Source of the DNA: Gavia stellata
Taxonomy: Eukaryota; Chordata; Aves; Gaviiformes; Gaviidae
Direction of reading: 5' to 3'
DNA: 64,000 nt
NCBI RefSeq assembly: GCF_030936135.1
Contig: NC_082596.1
Coordinates: 12,872,155-12,936,154, forward strand
A program made the translations under genes and the position numbers. Shown here piece by piece: positions 34,835 to 47,222 of the stretch; within the stretch, counting starts at the first letter, position 1; the number at the start of each line of letters is the position of its first letter. The notes under the pieces were generated by a model. It ran no database searches. It was not told the DNA's origin and saw nothing but the letters and a program-made list of their open reading frames with translations.

Positions 34835-37800
34835 TCATATTGCTTTACAGCAGTGCTCTCAGCAACAGCACAGGGCAAAAATAAAGGCTGAGGGTGGACC
34901 TCGAGAGAACACAGGGAATGGAGTCAAGATTTACTGCCCAAAACCTCACACTTTGCTACAATGAATACTGCCAGTTTTCTGCCCCTGCCTGTGAGTTTAG
35001 GAGGAGAATTCCATCTGTCAGCTGCTTGTCCAGGTCTCCTGGATAAGGCAGGTGTATCCAAATCTGGGGAATGAAACCAGGTTCTTTTTTTTGTTTATTT
35101 AGAAAATATATTAATAATTATTACAATTATCACATAAAATACTAAAACATAACAGATACTAACTTTTGCACAATAGATGCTAATATTATAAAGTAAGCGC
35201 GATTGTCACACCTTTCCTGTAACAGTTGGATATCAGCTTCATTGGGTCATTTTGAATTTAGTGCCAAGGCAAGACTTCACACCTCGCTCCTGGTAATACT
35301 GCTTTATTTACACAACTGGTACAGCAACAGCACTCTCAGGGATCGCCAGCAGTGAGCCCTAGATAGCAGTAAAGAAGTGCATCAGTCTCTGCCTCTGTAT
35401 CCATACAGCTACATCTGACAATTTAGATGATTGTTTTTATTTCAATATAAAATGATGCTGTTCAGGAATGAGCCCAGGCTGTGATACTTGTCCAGCCATC
35501 GCAAAGCAGTGACTTTTGGTCATTACTGATTTATTTTGCATTTGCATCTGGTTTTCTAGAGGTGAAGGAGTTTCTCTTTGCAAACAATCTCTAGTTGCCT
35601 CCTGTCATAGTCCAATCTGATAGGAGGTTGAATACAATACTAAAAACAGTCAGCTGGAGTTACTCATCATTATTTTATCCGCACAGGAGACAGTCATGCA
35701 GGCATAATATACACATTCAAATTCTTTTCCGTGAGTGGCCAGTTTACTAAAAAAGCCCTCTACCTTGTAACTCTTAGTCTTAGGAATTTAATTTATTTTC
35801 TTATTGCTAAGGGAAAGAGGAATCAAGACTTTCAATATTTTTATCTTTATTTGTCCGTATAGAAATTAAGTGGTTAATTAAAAACAAAACCACCATAAAA
35901 TAAAAACATGTTAAAAACAGCATTTGGTGTGATGGTGGATTTAGCATTTGACAGTCGCTTGCACACTTGGGAGATGGCTATATCTCTGCAGTTATTATGA
36001 ACTGCCTGTAGCCTTTTCTTTCCATTGATGAATGAAATATTAGTGTAAACTATCATCAGGATCTTACACACCATCTGTTTCTGCTCCTCTTTTCTTTTCA
36101 CCTTTCTGTTATCGTACATCTCTTTATTTTAAATTGATTTACACAACCACTATAAAAAAATTAAATAAATGGAGCATCTTGTATGCAATAGAACTTCTGA
36201 AGGTCTCACTGGAACAATGCAAGTATTCTGAAATTTAAATAGACAGTAATAAAAAATTCATTGCTACTCTCCTAATGAATTAATCCAGCAGTTAAATCTG
36301 CAAAACAGCTATTCATCAGGGAAGTTCTAAATGTGGATTCTAATCTATTCTGATTATTGATTTGTTTTTTTAATTCAAGGGGACATACGCATGTGATCCT
36401 CCTGAGAAATGAGTTCGTTCCTTGGTTTAGAAGACTCTCAAGCTTCTAGACAACGAGGATACAAATAATTTTACAATAAGACGTTGGATTTTTTGGCAGT
36501 TCACACCTGCTTATTTCCTTCTTGAAAATCATCTATGTGATAGAGTCAGTTAATTGATTGGCATCCTAATTTGTATTCACAGAACTTAATATATCATGTG
36601 ACTTTTAAAATGGAATTTTTAAAATGAGTTGAGGCTATAAGATTTTACAATTATAGAGAGGGCCCATCACATCATCATGGTGTATAATCATATTTGCTTT
36701 TGTGTAACAAGGCAGCTTCAAATAGCAACTTATTTATCAATAAATCAGTAAATGGAGATTGAAAATCTAGTACTGGGGACCTCAGTACAAGGTATTTAAC
36801 CTGCCATGGTTACTGAAGGAAACTATGGGAAGATGAAGTCACAACATGCTTTCCCGACAAACCACAAGGAATGGGGGAGAAGGATTTTCAAATACATACC
36901 CATCCCCATGAGAAGAAAATTAATTATCATATCCATTATGATTTCAATGGTGGAAAGTGGTAAAGAGGAATTACAGAAAAGGCAAGGAATTAAAGGGAAG
37001 TAGAAAGGAAAATGCGGCAGCAATTTTTTCTAAAGATTTACTGGAGAGAAAGATGTTGTATTACACTGTTGCACTTCTTCAAGGAGCTAAGGAGGTGTAC
37101 CAGTTTCTACAAGAATCTATCTGTGCTAGGCATTGCATAGAATAACTTTTACTTTAGACCTGAACATTATTTCATTTTAGTCTTTCTTTTGCTCTGCATT
37201 TTCTGCAACTGCTGCTATGACACTCAAATAGCAATTTCACAAAGTAAAGCAAGGAAAAGCCACTGTTCCTCTAAAGAAAACACACCACAATACGGGAGTT
37301 TGTGGCATGGCGTAAAGGAACTTGTCTGTCTTCATTCCTGTTGAGAAAAAGAGTTAGTACCATTAGCCTGAAAGGAAGTGTTACCTAAACAGGGACTGAC
37401 CACCGCTGAAATCCTGGGGAAGGCATTTGGATACTGCATGGTTGTGGCCTTGTATATAAGGATGAACTTCAGACCTACATGTAGAATCTCCAGAGACATA
37501 AATCTAAAACATACGTATGTTGAAGAGAAGGAAGGTAGGACTGAGCAAATGATTTGCATGTTAGAGTGGAAAACAGGTTGCTTAAGGATGAGCTTAGTTC
37601 TTGTTGGAGAGAGGAGAAAGGGTTGCATTTTGGAGCTGGAGGACTTCAGCAGGGTTGGCAAGAATGACTTAAACTGGAAAAAGAGGGGACCAGCAAGGAG
37701 CAACAATGGACTGGTGAAAGCCTCCAAAAAGCAGCCATAGGCCCACTCACAGTAATAGACTGGGAAAAGCCAGGTTGAGTATTTTAACAGGATACCATGG

Positions 37801-40800
37801 GTTGAAGACTCATAGAGCAGAAAGTGAGAAAGTAATAGAAAGCAAGCAACAGATGAAGAGGAAGAACCAGGAAGACAGAGAAATCTGTGATGTAAAACTG
37901 CTTGAAAACCTCTGGTAAGAGGTAACAAAGGTCTTGTTTGAGAGTTCTGTTATCTCTTTGATCACCTCTTTCACTGAATGTCTAAATAGGCTGAACAACT
38001 GCTTGGGCTGCCCTTTCAGTGGTATTTAACTCTTATCTTCTGTCACTAATTAGCTTTGTTCAATAGAGGTAAAGAGGATCAAGGGGCAAAACAGTTAATG
38101 CTGACGAAAATGTTTTATATAGCATAAGGGAATGGCTGCTTCATTCACAGCAAAAAATTATCAAGATGGGGTCACTATAGGGCATTTCATCCATTTTCCA
38201 CCACAAAGTGGTGAATGTCTCCAAGGTCCTAATCCAGCTGCTTCGTAATGCTTTGAGAGCTTTATCTTTTTTCCATGCTTCAAAGGAAAGGTAATGGTAC
38301 AATATCCTTTGCATGATACGCTACCCCAGCACTTAGGAGACAGATGAAGGTGCTGGGCAAAGGTGCTTTACAGCATCTGTATGTTCACCTGACTTCAGAG
38401 CTGTGCACGAGCTGCTCAGTCCTCACAGCAGGTCTGTCACTCTAGTTCAGGCTCAGCATTTTTATATACCCAAAAACGAATGTTACAAACCCGAAAGTAT
38501 GTTGAAGTAACGCCCTGATGATAGTCTCAGCTTTACATTGATGTGAGAGACCCTCTGTACAGTGGAAATTCCCAGAGACTATTTTAGACCACCTAGTCCT
38601 TTTTCTGAGTAACATGTAATAGAAAACAGCTAAGTGGGCCCAATAAATGTAAGCTCTATATACTGCTTTTCTGTGAAATTCCCTACTCTCTTTTGGAATA
38701 TTTCTCTTCTTTCATATCTTTCCCCTGCTACATTTTAATGCAGTTCACTAACTGGAACAGTTCAGCCCTGTCACCTTACCCAATTTATTAACAAAATAAT
38801 TTAACTCAAAGGATCTGTTGATCTTTTCTCTTTTTCAAGTGGAACACAAATATTGGAGGACAAAGGGCAAAGTTTTCCAAAGTGTCAAGTGTTTAGAAAA
38901 ACTCCAGGAATCATTTAAAGAAGTGTTGTGCATCCATATATTATAAATGTGGGAGGATATAGCGAACACCTACTTTCGGCTCTTCTAAGTTAAAAGAAGA
39001 GCTAAGAGCTTGTCTAAGCTAAGACTTCACTTAATTATTATATGAAGCAAATCCCATCTTTTAGAAGATTAACCTGTAGAAAGTTGTTGCAGTTGTTAAT
39101 TATTTTCACTGCTAAAATTTTGTACAGTAGTCTGACTCTGCCTAGTTTTAGCTTCAAGACTTGCCATACATTGATATACATTGATGTGTATGACTGTTAC
39201 GTATAATTTTACTGGGTGCTAAAAATGTTTTATAAAGTAAGTTACTTAGAGACTATGTTTATCTTAAACCCACAAACTTCCAGTTAAGAAAGTGAATAAA
39301 TTGATCTTTGGAGTCTCTTACTAAGAAGCATTTTTCCAAACCTTTAGTAAGTCTCCCAACAGTTTCTGAGCTATGTACAATTTATCTTAGACTGAGGACA
39401 CTGTAGCTGAATACAATATTCTAAAAGCATTTACCCTGAAAGACAGAAAAAGCGTAACTTCTCGTCTTGTATTTGATAACCCCATGTTTACATATGCAAA
39501 AAACATACTATCCCTTTCAGGCATAGTGTTCCAGAGGGAGCTTACTTCAGTGATTGTCTGCCATGACCCTCAGCTTTTTTTAAACCACACAATGTGCCTG
39601 TCTGCTTCTTGAATGTTAAAACATGGAATAATTTACATGAACAAGATGAGCACCAGAAAAGGCCTTGACGCTGTGTAAGCACTGCTCAGCAGTAACTAAA
39701 ACACCAGTGCTGTTATCAACACTGTTTTCAGCACAAATTCAAAACATAGCCCCATACAAGCTACTACGAAGAACTTTTTAACTCTACCCCAGCCAAAGCC
39801 AGTATAGAGTCCTAAGCCAAAAATTGTCTTGAAATGATTTATAACTGTTTATCAATATAATAATGCATATGATTGTACAAGGCCGTACAAGGAGGGAAAC
39901 GGTGATGGTCAGAAAGATCCTCTGTTTGCACTTGCTCTCCTACAACTTCCCAAGATTATTGTAACTTCTTTTATTGCTAAATGGCAGGATCTTACTCATT
40001 TTTGCACTATTTCAATAAGTAATGATATTTTAATCTCCCAATCTTGTCTTACATTCATATTTTAGACTGTAGATAGGATTTCAAATTTTAGCAAGTGGTC
40101 AATATATTTCAGGGCTCCCGTTGTAAGTGAGCATTGTGTTGCATTCTCTGCGGATTCCTCCATCTGCCAGCACACAAACAGTTGTAGGATCAGACCCTAG
40201 CTGGGCTTGCAGGACCAGAAGAGCCACATCCTTTTCAGAAACATGAGGCAGAAGAAAAGCAGCTTGTCCATGCCTCTCTGGAGCTATATATCTGCAAGTT
40301 TCCTAGAAATCTGGACCTGCCTAAATATAGCGCTTAACTGGTAAAACACAAACTGTACATAGTTGCAATTTATGGTATCAAAAATTTACCAACCTTTAAC
40401 TCTTGGTCTCTCCTTAGCTGACAATACTTACCTTTACACTGGGCAGAGAAATCATGCTACTCCTTTAATGGAAAGTTCCTTCAAGAATAATATTCTCTTA
40501 CTTCACCCCATAAAAATATAATTATTAAATGCACACCCAATATTTATATAGGATGAGGGCTGCCTAATATTTCCTGCCAAGCTCCAGAAAAAGACTCTTC
40601 TCTCAACTCTGCAGTCCTTAGAAGGCCTTGCAGAAATTCTGTTAAAGATGGTCGGCATGTTTTTGCTGATTTCTTCATAAACATTTTTCTAGATTTTAGG
40701 GCTGAACATTGCCAAATTTTCCATGTAGTATTTTAAACAATTTCCTCCTACTTCTGTCAGTTGGTGTATAAACCAGCTTTATTAGTTTGGTCACTCATAA

Positions 40801-42381
40801 AATAAATCATGTTAGGAGAAAATTAACCTATCATCAAGAAAACAAGAAAATAAAGGGAAACTTCTGCATTTTTCAGAACTTTGTGAGAAATATGCGTTTC
40901 AGCAGGTTCATAAGCTCTGCTGGAGTGTCAGGGACTAATGAAAGTTACTCTACGCCACCTGCTGAATCACATTAAATAGACGGTCTGATTAATTAAAGTG
41001 TCAGTTTAGCCAATGGCTTCAATTTCACTTTTTCACAAAATAAAAGTTCCAACACAGAATTATGGAAAAACCTATTAGGTTATCTAGTTCATTTCCTGTC
41101 ATTGCTCCCTCTGAAGACATTTTTATTCCAATTTGTTCAATGCAGTTTTAAAGGCTTATAAAGGCACAAGGCACGGCTGCTACCCACAGAAGAATTTAGA
41201 GTCTGCTAAACCCTGATCTCTATCTTGACATACAAGTAATGACTTTATTTTTGTAATAGTATTGTATCATGTCTACTTAAATAATGCCCTTGCACTTCTC
41301 TGTAAGGCTGATATTCCTATACAGCAAATACCTAAAGGCTATGTTAGAAACTCTGCATTCGTTGTCATTGATTTCATATTAATTTCATCAGAGATCCACA
41401 CTGGCACATGGTCCCGTCTATAAGGAACTCCTTGAGAGGTTGGCACTGCCAGCCCCTCCAGACAAAGAAACTCTCTCCTTCAGTGTGTGAAAACACCTGC
41501 AATGTTTCAAGGACTGTCAAAACACCCCAAGAATAATCCAAATGCAATCACCTTTTGTAACAGATGTACAGCGTGGTTGACATGGGCTGCATTGGCGGGA
41601 AAGATAGAAGTCTCCTGTCTTGCCAGGTACCAGTGTTCCTTCTTTGTTCTGTCTTTGTAGTCTGGTGCAATCAAGCTGTGTGAATATAAAATCAAATATT
41701 AGATATATATTTTATATATATGTATAACATAAACAATCAGAAATATGTCAGATTGAAGTATTAAAGGTTTGGCATCTGGAAAGCTTGTTTCTTCCTTATT
41801 TTTCAGATCGCATTTTTCCAGGTGTTTGACAATCCCATTGCATGTCCTGCATTTCTGTGTGGAAGCATCCATTTTTATTGAAAAAGCTATTTGATTAAGA
41901 AAATTTTAACAGCATTTTTGAACACTTCTACGAACTCTGTTGTTACACTTATCTGGAAGTGAAAACCTGTTACCAACTGCCACGTTGCCCCTGAAGAATA
42001 GCAGAAGATAACATTTTTTCAATAAAACGCCTGGGAAGATAAGTACAGTTCTGAGCATCATCAAAGGCTTAGTGGCTCTGGATCAGGAGTAAGCACTAGA
42101 AGAAAGAGTTACAGAACTGTAAAAAATCTCTGGTCTCAGAGGCAGGATCTGTTTGCTGCATGGCAAAAATGCATTTAACTGGAAATAGTAGCCAACACCC
42201 ATCTATATCCACTATTTTGCTAACAGTGTGAAAATTGTAACATCATCTATCCAGGCCTTTATGACTTAATTTTGTGTTTCTGCACTCATTTCTTCTCCCT
42301 CTCCACAGTTCACATACTATATGTAAATATCCATAATATCAAACACATACTGTAAGGCACCTGTTTGTCATGAGATCTTTG
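34835..42381. other. AT-rich intergenic DNA without recognised genes
   Basis: No coding exon or RNA gene was recognised. ORFs such as 37378-37740 (plus) and 37332-37928 (minus) overlap each other and lack domain content. A TA-rich tract occurs near 41701-41730. A possible very old CR1 tail near 41056-41100 is too diverged to call. Confidence 0.6.
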
Positions 42382-42420
42382 TCTTTATTAAGACAATTAA
42401 CTCTTTATTAAGACGTTAAC
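42382..42420 (+). repeat. ~20-bp tandem duplication
   Basis: TCTTTATTAAGACAATTAAC at 42382-42401 is followed immediately by TCTTTATTAAGACGTTAAC at 42402-42420, differing by one substitution and one deletion. Confidence 0.9.
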
Positions 42421-42463
42421 TCTGCAGCAGTGGAACTGCATAGAAAATGCTGCTTTTTCATGT

Positions 42464-42515
42464 AAAGTTTTAACTTCTCCCTGCAGAGAAGGCAGCAGGG
42501 AGAAGTTAAAACTTT
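42464..42515. repeat. Perfect 21-bp inverted repeat with 10-base loop
   Basis: The arm at 42464-42484 is the exact reverse complement of 42495-42515. The loop AGAGAAGGCA lies at 42485-42494. As single-stranded DNA or RNA it would form a strong hairpin. No T-run follows, and the stem is shorter than a typical microRNA precursor unless the imperfect flanks also pair. It lies 1.3 kb upstream of the TMEM65 start codon. Confidence 0.95.
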
Positions 42516-42583
42516 CTGCTTGCCTCCCTCCAAGAAGGCAGCAGACCCCCCTGGCCGAAGAAACTACCTGGATGGACATCCCC

Positions 42584-42688
42584 CCTCCAGAAGTTTGCTA
42601 CCTTAGTATTAAAAGAGTTAAACATATAGCAGTAAATTTTGAGTGCCTCCAGAAGTCACTTACCTTAGTATTAAATGAGCTAGGCATA
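42584..42688 (+). repeat. Direct repeat of 43 bp at 62-bp spacing
   Basis: 42584-42626 and 42646-42688 align without gaps over 43 bases, sharing CCTCCAGAAGT and the TACCTTAGTATTAAA block with about six mismatches. The 19 bases between them do not repeat clearly. Confidence 0.85.
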
Positions 42689-43270
42689 CAATAAGTAAGT
42701 GGTTGTGGTTATTTAGGTTCTTTGCAGGCTAATTACAAAACCTAACGCTTTTTGCATACAGTGTTTTGAAAAAACAGAACCTGGATTAATACCTAGGTTG
42801 GCATATGTACCAGGAAGTGTTCAGACTGAAAGGCAGAACACTTCAAATCTCGTTTTAAAACATCCTCCTTTCCTTCAAGATGTAAACTGTGTCCTAAATG
42901 TGTATTTTTAAAAAAATAACCATTCTGTGTGGTTCAAACACAATGCCTGCCCATTAATTCAAAAGAATACAAATGCTATATGCAGCTCAAGTCTGGACAT
43001 TTGAACATTGCAATACTCCAAGGCGAGGGCCTGGGAAACGGGGAAGACAAGCAAAACCTTGTTTCCATTACTCTGGTACGATGCTGGAGGCTGGCGCAGG
43101 CTGGGGACACCTTTTGTTGCTGCGAAGAAATCCTGTGGGCTTACAGGTACCTTAATAATGGCTATAATTCTAAGAGTTTGGGAGGGAGCTTGGCCAAGCG
43201 CAGGGGTTTGGAGGAGAGCGGGTGCTTAACCCTCGCTGCCCCCCTCATTACGCCTCTCAAACCGGCCGCT

Positions 43271-43360
43271 CCCCTCCCCTCCCCTCCCCTCCCCTCCCCT
43301 CCCCTCCCCTCCCCTCCCCTCCCCTCCCCTCCCCTCCCCTCCCCTTCCCTTCCCTTCCCC
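43271..43360 (+). repeat. (CCCCT)14 microsatellite in the TMEM65 promoter
   Basis: Fourteen perfect CCCCT units run from 43271 to 43340 and continue as interrupted C/T units to 43360. The minus strand is (AGGGG)n and so has many G4 runs, giving G-quadruplex potential; the plus strand could form an i-motif. It sits at the upstream edge of the CpG island, about 450-530 bp before the TMEM65 start codon, and also matches Sp/KLF-type GC-box sequence. Confidence 0.96.
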
Positions 43361-43596
43361 GCAGCCAGGCGAGTTCCCCCTCAGGGACGAGGGCCGTTGG
43401 CCCCAGAACAGGTCGCGGAGGACGGCCCCGGCCCTTGCGGCGGTGGCAGCGCGTCGCGGGCGCCGCCGCGGTCTCCGTCGCCCCCTCCGGGCGGCGGAGG
43501 GGGCGACGGAGGCCCCGCCACTGCCCTGCGCCGCGCCTGCGCGGAACCGCCCCCTGTCGGCCGCCCTCCGCCCCGCCCTGCCGCCGGCGCGGGGCC

Positions 43597-43614
43597 ATGG
43601 GCGGCAGCGGCTGA
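43597..43614 (+). CDS. Upstream ORF of five codons (MGGSG) in the TMEM65 leader
   Basis: The only ATG between the CCCCT tract and the main start codon is in near-optimal Kozak context (GCCATGG) and opens a five-codon ORF ended by TGA at 43612-43614. The main ATG follows 188 bases later. If transcription begins upstream of 43597, this uORF would be translated often and would lower TMEM65 initiation or require reinitiation. Whether it is in the mRNA is unknown. Confidence 0.5.
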   Translation: MGGSG

Positions 43615-43802
43615 GGCGGCCGCGAGCGGCGCGGAGCGGAGTGCGGGGCGGGGCGCGGCGCTGCCGCCGCTGGCGGGAGCGGCCGCGGGGCGGTGACTGG
43701 GTGCGGATTCCCCGGCCCCGTGAAACAGCCGCGGGAGCGCGGCCCGGGGACTCCGCGGCGGGCGTTTCTGGCGGCCCGAGCGCCGCGCCCTTCCCCTGCC
43801 CC

Positions 43803-44136
43803 ATGTCGGCGTGGCTCGGCCGGGCGGTGCTGCTGCTGGGGCGGCCGGGGGGCCCCGCCGCTGCCCCGTCCTCCTGCCTGGGCTCGCTGCGTGGGCCGCC
43901 GCGCTGCTGCTGCCGCCGCCGCCTGGGCAGCCTGCGAGGCGGCGCCGAGGGTCTGCTCCTCTCGCGGGGGTCGCCGCCGCCCGGGCGGGCGCTGGGCACC
44001 CACCCGAAGAAGGAGCCGATGGAGGCGTTGAACACGGCGCAGGGGGCCCGCGACTTCATCTACAGCCTGCACTCCACCGAGCGGAGCTGCCTGCTGCGGG
44101 AGCTGCACCGCTTCGAGTCCATCGCCATCGCCCAAG
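43803..44136 (+). CDS. TMEM65: TMEM65 exon 1, coding part (transmembrane protein 65)
   Basis: The frame encodes 111 residues plus one base and ends at a strong splice donor (CAAG followed by GTGAGC at 44137). The part from GTHPKKEPMEALNTAQGA through DFIYSLHSTERSCLL to ELHRFESIAIAQ is what I recognise as the conserved N-terminal region of TMEM65. Residues 1-65 are poorly conserved, Arg/Leu/Gly/Cys-rich without acidic residues until about 49, fitting a mitochondrial presequence. TMEM65 is a multi-pass inner mitochondrial membrane protein linked to mitochondrial Na+/Ca2+ exchange and, in heart, to intercalated disc function (literature knowledge). Its transmembrane segments are in later exons outside this window. 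The ATG at 43803 is in weak context (C at -3, T at +4); the next in-frame ATG is codon 73 and would lose the presequence. Confidence 0.95.
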
Positions 44137-46157
44137 GTGAGCGGCGACTCCCTCGGACCCCGGCCCGGCGGCCTGAGGGCCGGCACCCGCCGCCTCCCTC
44201 CCCGCCCGGGGCCGCGCGGAGGGCGGGCGGGGGGCGGCCGCGCGGCGGCAGGCGGGGGAGGGGAGGGCCGGGCCGGTGTGGGGGCTGAGCCCCCGAAGTT
44301 TGGCGTTGGTTGCGGCGGGTCCTCCCGCCTTCGCCCAAGCGGCTCCTTCGGGCGGCGGGGCGAGTAGGGAACTCCAGCAGGACAAGGCACCGAGAGGCGT
44401 GTGCGAGCGTCTTCTGGTGTAATCAGATATAAATGGGGCACACAACCTGAAATTTAGTTTCCAGAAGCATCTGCAGCACCTTCAGAACTTGAAACGACCC
44501 ACCACGCCAAATCCTCGCTGTGTTTGCCCTCTCACGAGGAGTTTCGGGGAGGGACGGGTGGCCATTTTTCGAAAAGGGAGTGCAAAAGTGTGTGTCTCAT
44601 AAAATCCTCTTGACGCTAGTGCAACAGTAAATTGATTTCAGACCTCTTAAGAGGTGCTGGGCTGCTGTTACTGTGGGAACTCATTCATGAATTACACTTC
44701 CCTGCACAGAGAGCTGCCGGCTTGCTGGCATTGCTTCTTCGAAGGGTTGGTTCTTATGTGGTAAGGTGTGTATGTGCTGGGGAGGTTTATAGATGCATCT
44801 CTGAATATAGTGCTGTGCAACACCAATTAAAATAATTCACAGTGATTTTTTTTTTTTGTCTGATCCAGTTGTTCTTGCCAACTTGATGCTTTTCCTTAAA
44901 CAATCAAAACCTGACAAAACCAAATCCTCTTAATTACAACCTTGGTACTTCTGGTTCTGACGCTTAGCTATAATTTACGGTCCCTATTGCAACAAAGATG
45001 ATAGCAGGCACTTAAGAGATCAGTGTGCATTTGATCTAGGCCTCTTTGTGACTTTGATAGTAGTGTGCCCTTGGAAAGGGCATTTCTGTGCCTTGTGGCT
45101 CTTCTGTACATGTCTGGAAGAAGTCTTGTGGGCAGAGAACAGGTCCAGGGGTCAGCTGTGGGAATGCTGCTTTCATGAAGAGACAGAACCTTTTCAGGTA
45201 CCTCTTTGGTTTTGTTTATAGCACGCTTGCATATAAACACTAGTGTTTCTAGTCAGAGCAAGAGTAGTTCACTTAAACGGTTTATTTTAGGAGCAGTGCT
45301 GCTGTTTTGCAGAGCATGAATCGGTTGCATTTGGTTTCCAGCGCAGTGAGAAGTAAGCTTTGAGCTGTAAGTTGACAGGAACTTTTGAATACTAACAACT
45401 AATACTCTTCCTAAATAAATCCTTCTCAGCTTCTGAAGGATTCTTGCGATGAGGTTTTCATGTATCTTGGCAGTTATTGCTAAGGTGAAACTGGGTTGCT
45501 CACAGTGCTTCTGTGTTCCTGGAGGATCATGTGGTGGATATAAAAATGAAACTTCAAAATGCTTTTCAGTGTAATGTCTGAAGGTTTATACAGAGATAAT
45601 TCAGCAGATGGTCCTATTTAATATCTTGTTGCTCAGTTGCTGTTAGCTATAATATGAAAGTCTGTTTCTATAAAATACTGTGCCTTCCTGATGATTCAGG
45701 ATTTAGAAGACAGAGTAACAAAAGCATTAGTTTGAGTTTAGAGACTTTACTGCATGGGACCTTATTAGTAAACTGCAAATTTATTCCACTAGTGGAAATT
45801 GCAGTTCACTTGTGCCTGAAACTGTGAACATTAATCTCGCTGGAGAGATCACTTCAACAAAACCTCAGTTGTGGGCTTCGTAGTATCAGAGGTAAGGGCT
45901 GCACAAAGTGTTGTAATGCTGTCAGACCTTGGTCCTTGGAGTCGGATTCTTGATCTGCCCATCTAGTAGATTGATAAGACTTTTTTGAAAATAACCTTTT
46001 TGTTTAGCCAGCTCCACTCACATTGTTTTTTACCAGAATGCAGCGTGAGAACAGCTGTCAGCTTTTAACTCTAAGAAATTCTATTTCTTCATGTGTTGTG
46101 GAAAAAGAAAAATCATATCCAAGAAGGGCTTCTATTAAGTCTGTTGAATAAAAATTA

Positions 46158-46175
46158 GGGGGGGGGGGGGGGGGG
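46158..46175 (+). repeat. Homopolymer G18
   Basis: Eighteen consecutive G. Runs of this length are unstable and often mis-sized in assemblies. Confidence 0.9.
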
Positions 46176-47222
46176 AACTTAAAACTATAGTGTGTGCCTT
46201 GTGTACATTCCCTGATATTCTACAGAACTAAAAACATGTGAACAAGAGAGGAAACATGGTGCAGAAATCATTCAATGCTGGTAAAATAGGTGCTCTGCTT
46301 TCTTTAGATACACCCGTGATAGCACTGAATCCTCTTTGGTGTGCATGTGCGTGAGCTGCTCTGGGCTGAGGAAAAGAACAGGAATGCCAGAAGTCCCTGG
46401 GGGGGGATGGATTGCCCATAGCTGTTTTCTGTAGAGGGTTGATACTGACAGAATTCAGATGTTACATGAAGAAAGGCAGTGAATGTAGAGCCGGGGTCTT
46501 GAGGGGTGTCAGACGTGTATCATCGCTCTCAGCAGCAAGGAGTGCCAGGAGGAGACAAAGTGAATAGAAGGGCTGCACTGGAAAGAAAAGGATATGATTT
46601 CTGGGCTAGATGTTGATATATTCTGTACTTCACATGCTTTATTATGGTTAGATAATTTGTATATTTGCTCTTTCCTGCTGTTGAAATGGTGACTGTATAG
46701 GAATGGCCTAACTAGGTACACAGGTTGTGATTGTGAGTACTAGATGGGGGGGTGAGAGGTATTTGTGCCCTTCTTTCCAAGTACTTTCTCCAATCTACTG
46801 GTGTCACTTTTGATTTTTACAGCTGATGAGTTCAATCAAGATAAAGTGGTTTTGGAGATGGGTTTCTTCTCAATCTTCTCATTCAGTGGCAGCGTGCTGT
46901 AGCTCCCAGTAGCTGATTCTTTAGATGAGATCACTGGTTTTACTCTTGTGTTGATTTCCAATGAAAGTGATCCAAATACAGTCTTATCTACCCACTGAGT
47001 AAATTCCTGTGTCCTGTTTTGACTCTGGAAAATCGCGCTTTCCTCAATCACGAAATGCCTATTCAGTTTTGCCACTCTGTATGCTTAAGCTTGTTTCATG
47101 TCTGTGATTTTTTCATACTTCTATATGGAAAGGGAGGTCTTAGCCCGTACCCTTCTTAATACAGTCCTTATTGGGTTAAGTTTTGACCTTCTTCCTTCAC
47201 TACCTCTTCTGTGCCCTAACAG

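Larger units (their letters stand above)
43361..44380 (+). promoter_or_regulatory. TMEM65: TMEM65 CpG-island promoter and 5' leader
   Basis: About 1 kb of very GC-rich, CpG-dense DNA covers the presumed transcription start, 5' UTR, exon 1 and the start of intron 1. No TATA box is evident, and GC-box-like GGGGCGGGG-type elements are frequent (for example GGGGCGGGGCG around 43645-43657), as expected for a broadly expressed housekeeping-type promoter. The exact start site cannot be placed from sequence. Confidence 0.8.

Noticed and set aside
34821..34860. Alternative 3' LTR end at CTTTACA near 34857
   Set aside because: It also ends in CA and partly mirrors the LTR start, but only an end at 34830 gives flanking CTCT that matches the 5' side.
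41056..41100. Possible ancient minus-strand CR1 tail (ACAGAATTATGG with ATCTAGTTCA)
   Set aside because: Only a few short words match the CR1 tail; too diverged to call without an alignment.
42929..43696. Plus-strand ORF of 255 codons upstream of TMEM65
   Set aside because: Much of it is translation of the (CCCCT)n repeat and CpG island; no domain, and it stops before the true start codon in another frame.
43226..44441. Long minus-strand ORFs (up to 394 codons) antisense to TMEM65 exon 1
   Set aside because: They are Pro/Arg/Gly/Glu-rich shadows of GC-rich DNA and of the CCCCT repeat; open frames are expected where stop codons are rare.
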